This document shows, piece after piece, positions 50,190-59,052 of a stretch of 64,000 nucleotides of DNA; position 1 is the stretch's first letter; each line of letters starts with the position of its first letter. The translations under genes were made by a program, and so were the position numbers. The notes below the pieces were generated by a model, which saw only the letters and a list, made by a program, of their open reading frames with translations, did not search any database and had not been told where the DNA came from. Source of the DNA: Bacillus sp. FJAT-26390. Lineage in GTDB: Bacteria; Bacillota; Bacilli; Paenibacillales; Paenibacillaceae. Location of the stretch: NCBI RefSeq assembly GCF_001682865.1, contig NZ_MAQX01000036.1, positions 186,001 through 250,000 of the forward strand, given 5' to 3'.

Positions 50190-51386
50190 TTAGTTCTGAC
50201 TAACGCGGTACCAATATTCATACTGCTGCACATAACCAATTTTGTCGTAAAGCCGATTGGCTGCCGCATTATTTTTTACAACGAGCAAATAACTCTCCTT
50301 CGCTCCGCGTCCTTTGCCCCATTGCAGCAAATGTAAAATAAGCTGCTCTCCGTACCCTTTATTCCGTTTGCCGGTATCGGTGACGATATCATAAAGGCCA
50401 ACGAAGCCGTCTTCCAGCACTGCAAACCCGCAAGCGACCGGAATGCCGTTATCATGCAAAATCGCAAAGCACTGCTCAAGCGGCGATTGCTCAAGCATTT
50501 TTCGAGTGATATCCTTCTGTCCGTCCGTTAACCCGCTAAATACGCGTAATGCATCCAGCCAAGCCTCTGAAGGATGCTGCTCTAGCCAGACATCTCCATT
50601 TGAGGGAGAGAGCACCTCAGATAAATGTACCGTTTTCACAACCGTTTGATCGATAAGCTCATAACCGCGTGCGGCTAATTCATCATCAAGTGAGGCAGGC
50701 TGGCTGAACGGGGTAATTTTGAATGCCGTCCGGATGCCCTCCTGCTCATACCTTTTCTCGCAGGCGCGGATTTTGGCATCCAGCTCCAGCGTATGGCCAT
50801 AGATCGGATTTATACTATTTGATCGCTTCGTATACCCTTCCGCAAATCGCTGCAGCCAGCCGTCATATACGACCGTTTGCAGGGCAGGCCAGCCGTTCAA
50901 GCTCATTTCCTCGATTCGAAAATGCAGCAGGCGCTTAATCGGCTGGATATGATGCTGGTCATGCCATATAAAATCGTTCATATAATGCGACATTTGGAAC
51001 GGATGCCCGTCAGCATCCACATATGACGCTTCATATTGCTCGTTCGTAAGTTCAGCTATCGCATCAATTATTTGCTTACGGCTCTGAACCGCTTGCTCCG
51101 TTAGCTCCGCAATCGAGGTTGCTTTCCCATATGCCTTCGCGCCTTCATTGAACTGATCATAATCGAGATGCTTAACCGTGAGCGGCACCCCCTCGGCTGC
51201 CCTCGCAATTGCATCCTTGTAGAAATAATCATCCCATCGCAAAATATGCGCCACAACCTCACGAACGGTCCATTTTCCGGGTGCCACGCTTTGATTCCAT
51301 ATCCGTTCCTCATACTTCGCCAAATCCGTTACAAACGTAATCCATTCTCCAAAGGCATGAAGCAGTTGTTCTTTGTTTTTATCCAT
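50190..51386 (-). CDS. DinB-like / GNAT acetyltransferase fusion protein
   Basis: Two domains in one frame. Residues about 1-160 are a DinB_2 four-helix domain (VAPGKWTVREVVAHILRWDD, MNDFIWHDQHHIQPIKRLLH). Residues about 165-398 are a GNAT protein (EEMSLNGWPALQTVVYDGWL, YTKRSNSINPIYG, VTDTGKRNKGYGEQLILHLL, KNNAAANRLYDKIGYVQQYE). Each half resembles a complete stand-alone protein. The ATG at 51386 follows GAGAGGGAAC. The DinB histidines suggest a metal site (thiol transferase type); the acceptor of the acetyl group is unknown. Confidence 0.87.
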   Translation of the reverse strand: MDKNKEQLLHAFGEWITFVTDLAKYEERIWNQSVAPGKWTVREVVAHILRWDDYFYKDAIARAAEGVPLTVKHLDYDQFNEGAKAYGKATSIAELTEQAVQSRKQIIDAIAELTNEQYEASYVDADGHPFQMSHYMNDFIWHDQHHIQPIKRLLHFRIEEMSLNGWPALQTVVYDGWLQRFAEGYTKRSNSINPIYGHTLELDAKIRACEKRYEQEGIRTAFKITPFSQPASLDDELAARGYELIDQTVVKTVHLSEVLSPSNGDVWLEQHPSEAWLDALRVFSGLTDGQKDITRKMLEQSPLEQCFAILHDNGIPVACGFAVLEDGFVGLYDIVTDTGKRNKGYGEQLILHLLQWGKGRGAKESYLLVVKNNAAANRLYDKIGYVQQYEYWYRVSQN

Positions 51387-51532
51387 TTGCAAGTTCCCTC
51401 TCCCCTAAAAAATGTAAACATTTCCATCTGATACTTTTATAGTACTGGATTCAACGTTTACAAGCGAGAACATTTTTTGTGTTCGCAGCAAAAAAAAGCC
51501 GCTCCATGAGCAGCCATTTGTACTACCTATCC

Positions 51533-51835
51533 TCATAGCATGCCGAATCTCTCAAGCTGCTCGTATTGGTTCGCCTGCTTTAGTACTTCAATTTGCTTTG
51601 GTCCAAGCAGATCAAAATGCGGATACTCTGATCGCGCATGAATATAACGAGGGTTGAGACCATGATCGAGACACCAGCGCGACAGCTTCGTCATATCGGA
51701 GCAGCCAACCTTCGTTACTGTCCGCATGTTCGGAAATCGGGGATCCAGCCAGTAATGAGTAAGAAAAGCAATTTCTCCATGAGCTACAGCCGACTTCCAC
51801 TGCTCCATCTCTTGCCTCTTTATGCCAAATGCCAT
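51533..51835 (-). CDS. YneQ-like small conserved protein
   Basis: 100 residues beginning MAFGIKRQEMEQWKSAVAHG with EIAFLTHYWLDPRFPNMRTV, KVGCSDMTKLSRWCLDHGLN and HARSEYPHFDLLGPKQIEVL. It resembles the B. subtilis YneQ family; I recognise the pattern, but the function is unknown. It is followed upstream on the same strand by ywbE with a 12-bp gap, so the two may be co-transcribed. Confidence 0.72.
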   Translation of the reverse strand: MAFGIKRQEMEQWKSAVAHGEIAFLTHYWLDPRFPNMRTVTKVGCSDMTKLSRWCLDHGLNPRYIHARSEYPHFDLLGPKQIEVLKQANQYEQLERFGML

Positions 51836-51847
51836 AGTCGCCCTCCT

Positions 51848-52048
51848 TTATGGCTGAGCAATAATATTTTTGACGCGTCCAACTTGGCCGTCCGCCAGCC
51901 TTACTTTAATGCCATGCGGATGCTTCGGCGAATTGGTCAATATATCCTTCACGACACCTCGTGTCAGCTTGCCTGTACGTTGATCTTGCTTCAATACGAT
52001 ATCGACCTCAAGCCCTGCTCTAATGGCGGAGCGCTCTGTTCCATTCAT
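51848..52048 (-). CDS. ywbE: YwbE-family protein (DUF2196)
   Basis: 66 residues: RSAIRAGLEVDIVLKQDQRT, GKLTRGVVKDILTNSPKHPH, GIKVRLADGQVGRVKNI. This is the characteristic compact beta-rich YwbE sequence. Function unknown. GGCAGGTTAGAGA precedes the ATG. It is divergent from the DEAD-box helicase gene. Confidence 0.9.
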   Translation of the reverse strand: MNGTERSAIRAGLEVDIVLKQDQRTGKLTRGVVKDILTNSPKHPHGIKVRLADGQVGRVKNIIAQP

Positions 52049-52177
52049 TCTCTAACCTGCCTCTGCTGCTAATAATGTTGGTTTATAGCATAGCATATAC
52101 AAAGTAAAGATGCACATTATAAGGACAGCTGTTATACTTAACATCAAACGATGTTTACGAAAAGAGGAAATGTATTA

Positions 52178-53977
52178 ATGTCTAACGCATTTAACGCTTT
52201 GGGTATCATTCCCAAGCTAAGCGAATTGCTGCACCAAGATGGAATTACCGAGCCGACTCCGGTTCAAAAGCAAGCTATCCCTCTCCTGCTTAATGGACAG
52301 GATGTCATTGCACAAGCACAAACGGGCACAGGCAAAACAATCGCGTTTGCTTTGCCTATTTTGCAACGAATTAATATAGAGAAAGAGCAAGTGCAGGCGC
52401 TTATCCTTACACCAACAAGGGAGCTTGCCATTCAAATAACGAGCGAGCTTAAAAAGCTTGTCCCTGCTGTTGGCGTTAGCGTGCTTGCTGCTTACGGCGG
52501 CCAAGACGTAGATGCTCAAATCCGCAAGCTGCAGCGTTCGCCTCATATCGTCGTTGCAACGCCGGGCCGTCTTATCGATCATATGAAGCGTGAGACCGTC
52601 AACCTAGGCAAGCTGCAAATGCTAGTCCTTGATGAAGCGGACCAAATGCTTCACATGGGCTTCCTGCCAGATGTAGAAAGCATAATCTCGCAAACGCCGA
52701 AGGCTCGTCAAACGATGCTGTTCTCCGCTACGATGCCTGATGCTATTCGCAAATTGGCAGCTGATTATATGAAAACGCCAGTCGACATTCGCGTTCGCAG
52801 CACGAACGTCACGCTGGACAGCATTACCCAAATCGTATACGAAACGACTGATCGCAGCAAACAGCAAACGTTGGTGCATTTGCTTGAGCAGCATCAACCG
52901 TATTTGGCCGTTATTTTTTGCCGGACGAAGGTTCGCGCGAAAAAGTTGAACAAAGAGCTGCAAGAAATCGGGATTGAATCCGATGAATTGCATGGCGATC
53001 TGACGCAAGCCAAGCGCGAGCAGGTAATGAAGCGCTTCAGAGACGCGCGTCTTCAAGTGCTCGTTGCGACTGACGTAGCTGCGCGCGGACTTGATGTTGA
53101 AGGCGTAACGCATGTGTACAACTATGATGTTCCACAGGACGGCGAGCTGTATATTCACCGTATCGGCAGAACCGGACGCGCTGGCCAAGAAGGTGCTGCA
53201 ATTACACTTGCAACGCCGTATGACAAAAACCATTTGCTGCTTATCGAGCAAAGCATTAACGCTAGACTTCCTCGCCGTGCAATTGACAGCGAAGGCGTAG
53301 AGACAGCTGTCCGTTCCCAGCCTGGCGATCGTCCTGAAAAAGGCCGCCGTCCTGCAGGTTCTGACAGCGGCAGAGGCGCCGCTCGCGGCGGCAAGCCTGC
53401 TGAAGGCGGACGTCGCGGCGGACGCTCCGGTCAATCGGACCGCGGCGCTAAGCCAGGCGGTCGCAGAGGCCAGCGCGAGACGGTTCGTCCCGCAGCAGGC
53501 AAACGTACCGGAAGAACAGCGGAAGTTCGCGGTGAAGCTGTGGAAACAGCTGGCGAAACATCCGGCTGGGCAGCTCGCCGCGGCGAGCGGTTCGATAACG
53601 GCAGCGCACCACGTGGCGGCGAACGCACGGGCAATCGCGGCAGCGCGCCTCGCGGCGGCGAACGCTCCGGCAATCGCGACACAGCAGCTCGCGGCGGCGC
53701 AGGCCGCAGCGGCTTTGGAAGCCCGCGCGGAGCTGAGCATGTTGCAGGCCGTGCTGCTTCTTCGGTAGAGAGCCCATGGGAAGCAACGCGCAAGGATGCT
53801 AAAGCAAGCAACGAGCGCGGCGCCGTACGCGGCAAAGCACAAGCTGGCGGCCGTGGCGGTCAGCGCGGCAATTCTTCCGCAGGCGGTCGCAGCAGTTCAC
53901 CGGCAGGCGGACGCGGCGGAAGCTCGCGTGGCGGAAGCTCTTCAAACAAACCGCGCGGCGGCGGTCGCAGTCGCTAA
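52178..53977 (+). CDS. DEAD-box RNA helicase (CshA-like) with Arg/Gly-rich tail
   Basis: ATP-dependent RNA helicase of about 599 residues. The Q motif is GITEPTPVQKQAI, motif I AQTGTGKT, Ib TPGR, II VLDEADQM, III FSAT, V VATDVAARGLDV, VI HRIGRTGRAG. From about residue 390 a low-complexity tail of about 210 residues is rich in R, G, S and A (SRGGSSSNKPRGGGRSR at the end) and probably binds RNA. The ATG at 52178 follows AGAGGAAATG. It is likely a cold-shock/ribosome-assembly or RNA-decay helicase. Confidence 0.95.
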   Translation: MSNAFNALGIIPKLSELLHQDGITEPTPVQKQAIPLLLNGQDVIAQAQTGTGKTIAFALPILQRINIEKEQVQALILTPTRELAIQITSELKKLVPAVGVSVLAAYGGQDVDAQIRKLQRSPHIVVATPGRLIDHMKRETVNLGKLQMLVLDEADQMLHMGFLPDVESIISQTPKARQTMLFSATMPDAIRKLAADYMKTPVDIRVRSTNVTLDSITQIVYETTDRSKQQTLVHLLEQHQPYLAVIFCRTKVRAKKLNKELQEIGIESDELHGDLTQAKREQVMKRFRDARLQVLVATDVAARGLDVEGVTHVYNYDVPQDGELYIHRIGRTGRAGQEGAAITLATPYDKNHLLLIEQSINARLPRRAIDSEGVETAVRSQPGDRPEKGRRPAGSDSGRGAARGGKPAEGGRRGGRSGQSDRGAKPGGRRGQRETVRPAAGKRTGRTAEVRGEAVETAGETSGWAARRGERFDNGSAPRGGERTGNRGSAPRGGERSGNRDTAARGGAGRSGFGSPRGAEHVAGRAASSVESPWEATRKDAKASNERGAVRGKAQAGGRGGQRGNSSAGGRSSSPAGGRGGSSRGGSSSNKPRGGGRSR

Positions 53978-53988
53978 ACCATAAGAAA

Positions 53989-54032
53989 AGCAGTCTCCGG
54001 GATGTAAATTCACCAGAGACTGCTCTTTTTTT
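53989..54032. terminator. Bidirectional terminator between the helicase and aadE-like genes
   Basis: AGCAGTCTC (53989-53997) / GAGACTGCT (54016-54024) followed by CTTTTTTT on the plus strand. Confidence 0.85.
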
Positions 54033-54903
54033 ACGATTTCACAGCAGGAGCCAGGCTTCTTACACGCTCCAGATAGGCTGTCATATTTTTATCTTCGTTA
54101 TGAGGATAGCTGTAGGAAAATGCTTCTGCAATTTCCTTGGATAACGTTCTAAACAAGTCGCAGGCTGCAAATATGGAATCCCACATATGTTCATAGCTGC
54201 TATCCGAATACGTTGCTTTATACAACTCCCAGTACGGCCCCGGAAGATCATTTTTAAAATACTTCCCCATCTTTCCCGTAGAAATGCTAAAATCATATTT
54301 CATGCCGATCCACCAGGAAACGACCTCGTCCAATGATTTTTTGGATGGCTCAAACATCTGCTTCGCATAAGGCAATTCATCTCGCCATATTCCTTTGGCA
54401 ACGTTTTGCAGACACCACCAAAACTCATTGTTGATGCCTATGTACGCTGCTTCTGTTGGTCTCTTAACATGGTAGTCGATATCTGAGGGCGCTGGAATGG
54501 ACGGCAGGCAGTTGTCCTTATCCAATAGCGGCACCGTGAGCTTATCCTTTACATAACCCTCAAGCATAGATTCTTTCGTTTCAATGTGAAGGTCGATCCG
54601 ATTTCCGTCTTTAAACAGCATCAAATAGGTATAGGAACGATCAAAATCCATCTTCATTCCAAGGCTCTCATCAATTTTATCAGGCTCATGAATGATGATT
54701 AGCTCCCCAAAAACCTTTATCCACGACTCGTCTTTCACAAAAGAAGACGTCTCCGTGACCACGTAAACGATATCATAATCCTGAAATATATCTTTGGGAA
54801 CATTCGGATTCGTCCTCGAACCGTTCATGTATGCAGCGCGGATACGTTCGTCTTTTTGCGCCACCTCCAAAATCAAATCAAACATTTCCTTTTCACTTCT
54901 CAT
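54031..54903 (-). CDS. Aminoglycoside 6-adenylyltransferase (ANT(6)/AadE family)
   Basis: Nucleotidyltransferase that adenylylates streptomycin in known members. The active-site region is AAYMNGSRTNPNVPKDIFQD followed by YDIVYVVTE (the G-S and D-x-D-type motif), then FGELIIIHEPDKID, IDLHIETKES and the helical C-terminal domain with WWIGMKYDFSISTGKMGKYF. Length 290 is complete. Such genes are common on Paenibacillus/Bacillus chromosomes, so it is probably intrinsic. The resistance phenotype is not proven by sequence. Confidence 0.9.
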   Translation of the reverse strand: MRSEKEMFDLILEVAQKDERIRAAYMNGSRTNPNVPKDIFQDYDIVYVVTETSSFVKDESWIKVFGELIIIHEPDKIDESLGMKMDFDRSYTYLMLFKDGNRIDLHIETKESMLEGYVKDKLTVPLLDKDNCLPSIPAPSDIDYHVKRPTEAAYIGINNEFWWCLQNVAKGIWRDELPYAKQMFEPSKKSLDEVVSWWIGMKYDFSISTGKMGKYFKNDLPGPYWELYKATYSDSSYEHMWDSIFAACDLFRTLSKEIAEAFSYSYPHNEDKNMTAYLERVRSLAPAVKS

Positions 54904-54969
54904 TCGTGTTCACCCCCATCATTATCACAATTCGTTTATGCAAAAGAAAATACCTGCCTGTCGCCGTTT

Positions 54970-55686
54970 TTAAATCTGAAAAGATATTTTCCGATCACCC
55001 TTTTCTTCAAACCGCGGAATCGCCTTCAATACACCGTCAGTAGTCCATTCAGCGAGCGCCACTGACCGAACCTCCGGGTAACCGAGTTGCTCCAACTCCT
55101 GAAGCAGCCACTTCTCGTCACGCTTAATGGCGGCAAGCCCCTCATGTTGTGGAACCCCGTCCTCAACCAGAATGTGCGGCAGATTTGGCGGATTCGACTG
55201 GAGATTAAGATCGCCGCGCTGCACGGTATCAAACGCCGATTTTTTCAAAATGCTGAGTGCTCCATTCGTTTCGTAAACTGCGTAAGCTACATCGCTAAGC
55301 GAGAAAACATCACGCTGCCTCAGCATCATTCGCAGCTCGTCAAATGCCATATTATTGCGGCGCAGCGCTTCCATATCGATTTGTCCATTTACAATCAGCA
55401 GCTCTGGTTTACCTTCGAGCTGTCTGCGCAGCGCTTTGCCGAACTCCATGATTTTCTCGAAAAAATAAGATAGTCCAGCCCAAAGCGCCAGCGCGAATAT
55501 AAGCATCCACACAGATACGTTCTCGTCGTAAATCGTATTGCCGACAATTTCGCCCATTATCATCGAGGATACGAAATCAAAGGGAGAAAGCTGGGCGATT
55601 TCCCTTTTGCCAAGCAGTCGCGTCAAACACCATAGTCCGGCAAACGCAACAATCAGCTTTATCAGTATGGGCAAATAGTTTTCCAT
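54970..55686 (-). CDS. YetF/DUF421-family membrane protein
   Basis: Three N-terminal membrane helices (LPILIKLIVAFAGLWCLTRL, SPFDFVSSMIMGEIVGNTI, SVWMLIFALALWAGLSYFF) and a cytoplasmic YetF domain with EGKPELLIVNGQIDMEALRR and MMLRQRDVFSLSDVAYAVYE. Length 238 from the ATG at 55686, which follows GGAGGCAGCC. Relatives affect spore or membrane properties; the function is poorly known. Confidence 0.9.
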   Translation of the reverse strand: MENYLPILIKLIVAFAGLWCLTRLLGKREIAQLSPFDFVSSMIMGEIVGNTIYDENVSVWMLIFALALWAGLSYFFEKIMEFGKALRRQLEGKPELLIVNGQIDMEALRRNNMAFDELRMMLRQRDVFSLSDVAYAVYETNGALSILKKSAFDTVQRGDLNLQSNPPNLPHILVEDGVPQHEGLAAIKRDEKWLLQELEQLGYPEVRSVALAEWTTDGVLKAIPRFEEKGDRKISFQI

Positions 55687-55771
55687 TGCGGCTGCCTCCT
55701 CTAAACGTTTATCATTCATTACCCCCATTTAGAGAAAAATAACTTTGTTTTGAGCGGAAAATAAAACAAAT

Positions 55772-55805
55772 CGGCAGCCTCGGACAAAAAAGCCCAAGAC
55801 TGCCG
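55772..55805 (-). terminator. Terminator of the maltose acetyltransferase gene
   Basis: CGGCAGTCTTGGGC ... GTCCGAGGCTGCCG on the minus strand followed by T-rich sequence. Confidence 0.7.
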
Positions 55806-55847
55806 CTTCTATTCGTTCATCATCATTTTTCGAAAACTTAACGGTTT

Positions 55848-56408
55848 CTATTGTTCAATACCTTTAAGTATTTTCGCTGGGTTTCCGCCTACTACAACGT
55901 TATCCGGTACATCCTTCGTAACGACCGCACCGGAGGCGACCACGACATTGTTGCCTATTTTAACGCCAGGATTAATGACGGCTCTCCCGCCTATCCAGAC
56001 ATTATGGCCAATCGTTACCGGCTTGCCGTATTCAGCGCCCGATATTCTCTCTTTTGCATTCAACGGATGGGTTGCCGTATAAATGTGCACCCCTGGCGCT
56101 AGGAAGCCATTATCGCCAATATGAATTTCACAAACATCCAGTAAAACACAATCAAAATTAGCGTAAAAATTTTCGCCGACATGAATGTTGTAGCCATAAT
56201 CACAACGGAACGTTGGTTCAACGTATAGATTTTTTCCGGTTGAGCCAAACAGTTCCTTGAGCAGTTCTGTTCTTTGGTTATCTTCCGTTTCAAGCGTTTG
56301 ATTGAACAGTCGAGTCAACCTTCGAGCATTCAGCCTCTCATTCATTAATACCGCGTCGCTCGCCAGATAAAGCTCGCCAGCCAGCATTTTCTCTTTTTCG
56401 GTCTTCAT
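55848..56408 (-). CDS. maa: Maltose/galactoside O-acetyltransferase (left-handed beta-helix)
   Basis: 186 residues. An N-terminal Mac domain (EKEKMLAGELYLASDAVLMN, ARRLTRLFNQTLETE) is followed by hexapeptide repeats (NIHVGENFYANFDCVLLDVC, IGDNGFLAPGVHIYTATHPL with the catalytic His, VTIGHNVWIGGRAVINPGVK) and VVGGNPAKILKGI at the end. It transfers acetyl from acetyl-CoA to sugars. AGGAGCTG precedes the ATG. It appears monocistronic. Confidence 0.93.
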   Translation of the reverse strand: MKTEKEKMLAGELYLASDAVLMNERLNARRLTRLFNQTLETEDNQRTELLKELFGSTGKNLYVEPTFRCDYGYNIHVGENFYANFDCVLLDVCEIHIGDNGFLAPGVHIYTATHPLNAKERISGAEYGKPVTIGHNVWIGGRAVINPGVKIGNNVVVASGAVVTKDVPDNVVVGGNPAKILKGIEQ

Positions 56409-56470
56409 GCAAAAACAGCTCCTATTTATTGAATTCCTTTATTCCGAAAGAAGCAAGATGCAGCTTATGC

Positions 56471-57709
56471 TTAATGAACCGTAAAGCCCGATGTTTTCTC
56501 TTTTAAAATACCCTTTCTTTTCAAGAAGGCATTCAGCCTCTCTGAGAACAAAAGCATAACTACAGCAGACATGACGATAAATGTGGGGAAAATGCCGATT
56601 GTTAAATAGGAAGCAAGGAAACCAAGTATCGGAGGCATAAACGTGCTTCCCGTGTAGGCTACAGCCATCTGATACCCCATTATCGTCTGGGAGTGCGTTT
56701 TCCCGAATCGTACCGGCGTTTCATGCAGCATGCATGGATAAATCGGCGCCAGCCCTAATCCGACGATCATAAAGCCTGCAAGGGAGAAAACAGACGGCAA
56801 TGGCAAGAACATTAGCGCTGATCCGACCAGAGCCGTAATTTGCCCAGCACGAATGAGAATACGGTTGTTTACTTTGAAAGTAATAAAGCCGGTAATCAGC
56901 CTGCCTATCGTAATGCCCGCGTAAAATAGCGATACCCATTGCGCGGCTGTCGCTGCGGGCAAATCCTTCACATTGACAAGGAAGCTGCTCCCCCATAGGC
57001 CCATCGTTGATTCGACGCCGCAATAAAACAAAAACGATACGAGAGCCAGCTTAACTCCCTTAATTTGCAAAGGTTTTACTTTTTCGGAATGCAGCTCCTC
57101 TTCACCCTCATGCAAATCTGCAGCTTCACTTGAATTAACGCTGCTCCCTTTTGAAACCCGTTTCCATAAAGGCAGCGTGATGAACAGGATAACAACTAGA
57201 GCAAACTGAATATATGCAACTGTAAGGTAACCGTCTCTCCATTCGTTTTGACCTGAAATAAACTGAGCCATAATGACAGGCCCGAATGTAGCCCCCACAC
57301 CCCAGAAGCAATGCAGCCAGCTCATATGATGCGCTTTGTAGTTGGCAGCGACGTAATTGTTTAATCCCGCATCCACCGAGCCTCCGCCAAGACCAAGCGG
57401 AATGGCGCATATCATTAACCAAACAAGCGATGGGGAGAGGGCAAAACCAAGCAAAGCACCGGCTGTCATGATACAGCTGACAAGTGCCACTTTGCCCGTT
57501 CCGAAGCGCTTAAGCACCGTCCCGCTTGCCAGACTGGACACGATCGTACCGGCCGCAATGATCATAAACAGGACGCCGGCAGTCTCAAGCGGCACTTCAA
57601 AGTCCAGCTGCATGACAGGCCATGCCGTTCCGAGCAATGAATCAGGCAATCCAAGGCTTATAAAAGCCAAATAAATAATAAATAAAAAGAATGTAGCCAT
57701 GCGTTTCAC
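56471..57709 (-). CDS. MFS transporter
   Basis: 412-residue major facilitator with twelve predicted helices (FFLFIIYLAFISLGLPDSLL, GLGGGSVDAGLNNYVAANYK, VSLFYAGITIGRLITGFITF, GLAPIYPCMLHETPVRFGK). It resembles the FucP/GlcP-type sugar transporter group, consistent with a sugar role next to a ROK regulator. The start is GTG 57709 or ATG 57700. It follows the ROK gene by 19 bp in the same operon. Confidence 0.88.
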   Translation of the reverse strand: MKRMATFFLFIIYLAFISLGLPDSLLGTAWPVMQLDFEVPLETAGVLFMIIAAGTIVSSLASGTVLKRFGTGKVALVSCIMTAGALLGFALSPSLVWLMICAIPLGLGGGSVDAGLNNYVAANYKAHHMSWLHCFWGVGATFGPVIMAQFISGQNEWRDGYLTVAYIQFALVVILFITLPLWKRVSKGSSVNSSEAADLHEGEEELHSEKVKPLQIKGVKLALVSFLFYCGVESTMGLWGSSFLVNVKDLPAATAAQWVSLFYAGITIGRLITGFITFKVNNRILIRAGQITALVGSALMFLPLPSVFSLAGFMIVGLGLAPIYPCMLHETPVRFGKTHSQTIMGYQMAVAYTGSTFMPPILGFLASYLTIGIFPTFIVMSAVVMLLFSERLNAFLKRKGILKEKTSGFTVH

Positions 57710-57728
57710 CTGTTCCCTTGTTTCATTT

Positions 57729-58763
57729 TTATATTTTAGTTCCTGAGATCATAAGATCCAGCCCAAGATGCTGCAAGCCATACAAATAATCTTGTTTCCA
57801 ATCGCTTGCCGTAAGCTCGGGAAGATGTTCTTCCGGGATATAGACTGCGCTCTTTACCGCTATTTGGTTAATCATGGATTGGTTCACCTCGTCATTCGAA
57901 AAAACAATCGTGTGCGGGTTGAGGATCGCTGTAAACGATGCGACCAACCGGCTGATGGCATCGATCCTTTCCTCCTCGCGAAGCTTTGCTGCTGCTATTT
58001 CGCTTTCTCCGTTTAAAGCCTGCAAAAAATTTCTGTCATCATACTGAGGGACGAAGGACACTTCCCCTGAGAAAAACGAGCTTCCCCGTACCACATCGCC
58101 ATTTACGATAATGCCCGCACCAGGGCCATTTTGCCCCAGATACAAATAGACCAAAGATGACTTCTCTCTTTTCCGCCTATTGTCGTGATAGCCAAGGACA
58201 GCAGCATTCATATCGTTTTCTACTACGACGGGAATAGATAATCGCTCTTCGAAGTATCCCTTCAAATCAAAGTCATGGTACTTCTCGTAGCTGGGAATAT
58301 AAATAATCCGACCATTATTGACCGATCCCGGTACGCCTATAGCCGCCGACTTGATCTTCGGATACTTCAAAATAAGGTCTTCAATATGCTTCGTTAAGCT
58401 TAAAATGTCGTCCTTAAGCACGCTTGCAGCCGTGCCTTGCTCCTTCACTTCGCCTAAACAATTAAAGATCGTATAGTTCGTTTCCGTTTTCTCTAAAAAG
58501 ATAGCCAGCCCCAGCATGTATTCCGGATTATAGGCATAGCGCTGCGCTCTTCTTCCGCCACTGGAATCATCAAGACCAACTAAGATCAGCTCCCCGTCCT
58601 GTTCCATTTGCGACAGGAACTTGCTAATAGTGGGGAAACTTATTCCTAACTTGTGGCTCAATTCCACTTTCGTAGCACTGCCAAGCGCCAGTAGGGATGC
58701 GCGTATGCCCCGAAAAATAGCTCTTTTCATCTCATTGGGAGCTGCTGGCAAATCATTCACCAT
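57729..58763 (-). CDS. ROK-family transcriptional regulator (XylR/NagC-like)
   Basis: The N-terminal helix-turn-helix (RGIRASLLALGSATKVELSH, GISFPTISKFLSQMEQDGEL) is followed by the ROK sugar-kinase fold (AAIGVPGSVNNGRIIYIPSY, PVVVENDMNAAVLGYHD, GAGIIVNGDVVRGSSFFSGE). The zinc-binding cysteine cluster of ROK kinases is not present, as in some regulators. The ATG at 58763 follows AAGGTGG. A perfect 24-bp palindrome lies 23 bp upstream of the start. It probably represses itself and the MFS gene until a sugar binds. Confidence 0.9.
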   Translation of the reverse strand: MVNDLPAAPNEMKRAIFRGIRASLLALGSATKVELSHKLGISFPTISKFLSQMEQDGELILVGLDDSSGGRRAQRYAYNPEYMLGLAIFLEKTETNYTIFNCLGEVKEQGTAASVLKDDILSLTKHIEDLILKYPKIKSAAIGVPGSVNNGRIIYIPSYEKYHDFDLKGYFEERLSIPVVVENDMNAAVLGYHDNRRKREKSSLVYLYLGQNGPGAGIIVNGDVVRGSSFFSGEVSFVPQYDDRNFLQALNGESEIAAAKLREEERIDAISRLVASFTAILNPHTIVFSNDEVNQSMINQIAVKSAVYIPEEHLPELTASDWKQDYLYGLQHLGLDLMISGTKI

Positions 58764-58785
58764 GAACACCACCTTAAATCGCGAT

Positions 58786-58809
58786 ACTTATTAAATGCAT
58801 TTAATAAGT
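58786..58809. promoter_or_regulatory. Perfect 24-bp palindrome, candidate ROK operator
   Basis: Half-site ACTTATTAAATG followed directly by its exact reverse complement CATTTAATAAGT. It is AT-rich, centred at 58797/58798, just upstream of the ROK start codon. Length and symmetry fit an operator for a dimeric regulator. Confidence 0.7.
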
Positions 58810-59052
58810 CAAATCGATAATACCAGAACTTTTCAGCAATGAAAAGACTTTTATTATTTTAATCAACCAGGGCTCATGTATGAACTGTTGTAATCGGCAT
58901 GCAGCGATAGCGAAGCTCATGGGAGCGGGCGTCCGCTCCCTTGCGGTGATTTTATTCTCGAGGGGAAGATCCGCAAGGGCTGCTTGCTGCGCTCAGCGGC
59001 TTCCTATAAGCTTGAGGGTTGTGGGCATCTATACGTTTCCTTACATCAAAAA

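Noticed and set aside
52622..53842. 406-codon minus-strand frame opposite the DEAD-box helicase
   Set aside because: Its Ala/Ser/Arg/Cys composition is a shadow of the helicase codons and its Arg/Gly tail; all helicase motifs are on the plus strand.
53345..53974. Tandem repeats in the helicase 3' end considered as a CRISPR or satellite array
   Set aside because: They are in-frame Arg/Gly codon repeats of unequal length within the coding sequence. No CRISPR array, tRNA or rRNA gene was seen anywhere in the window.
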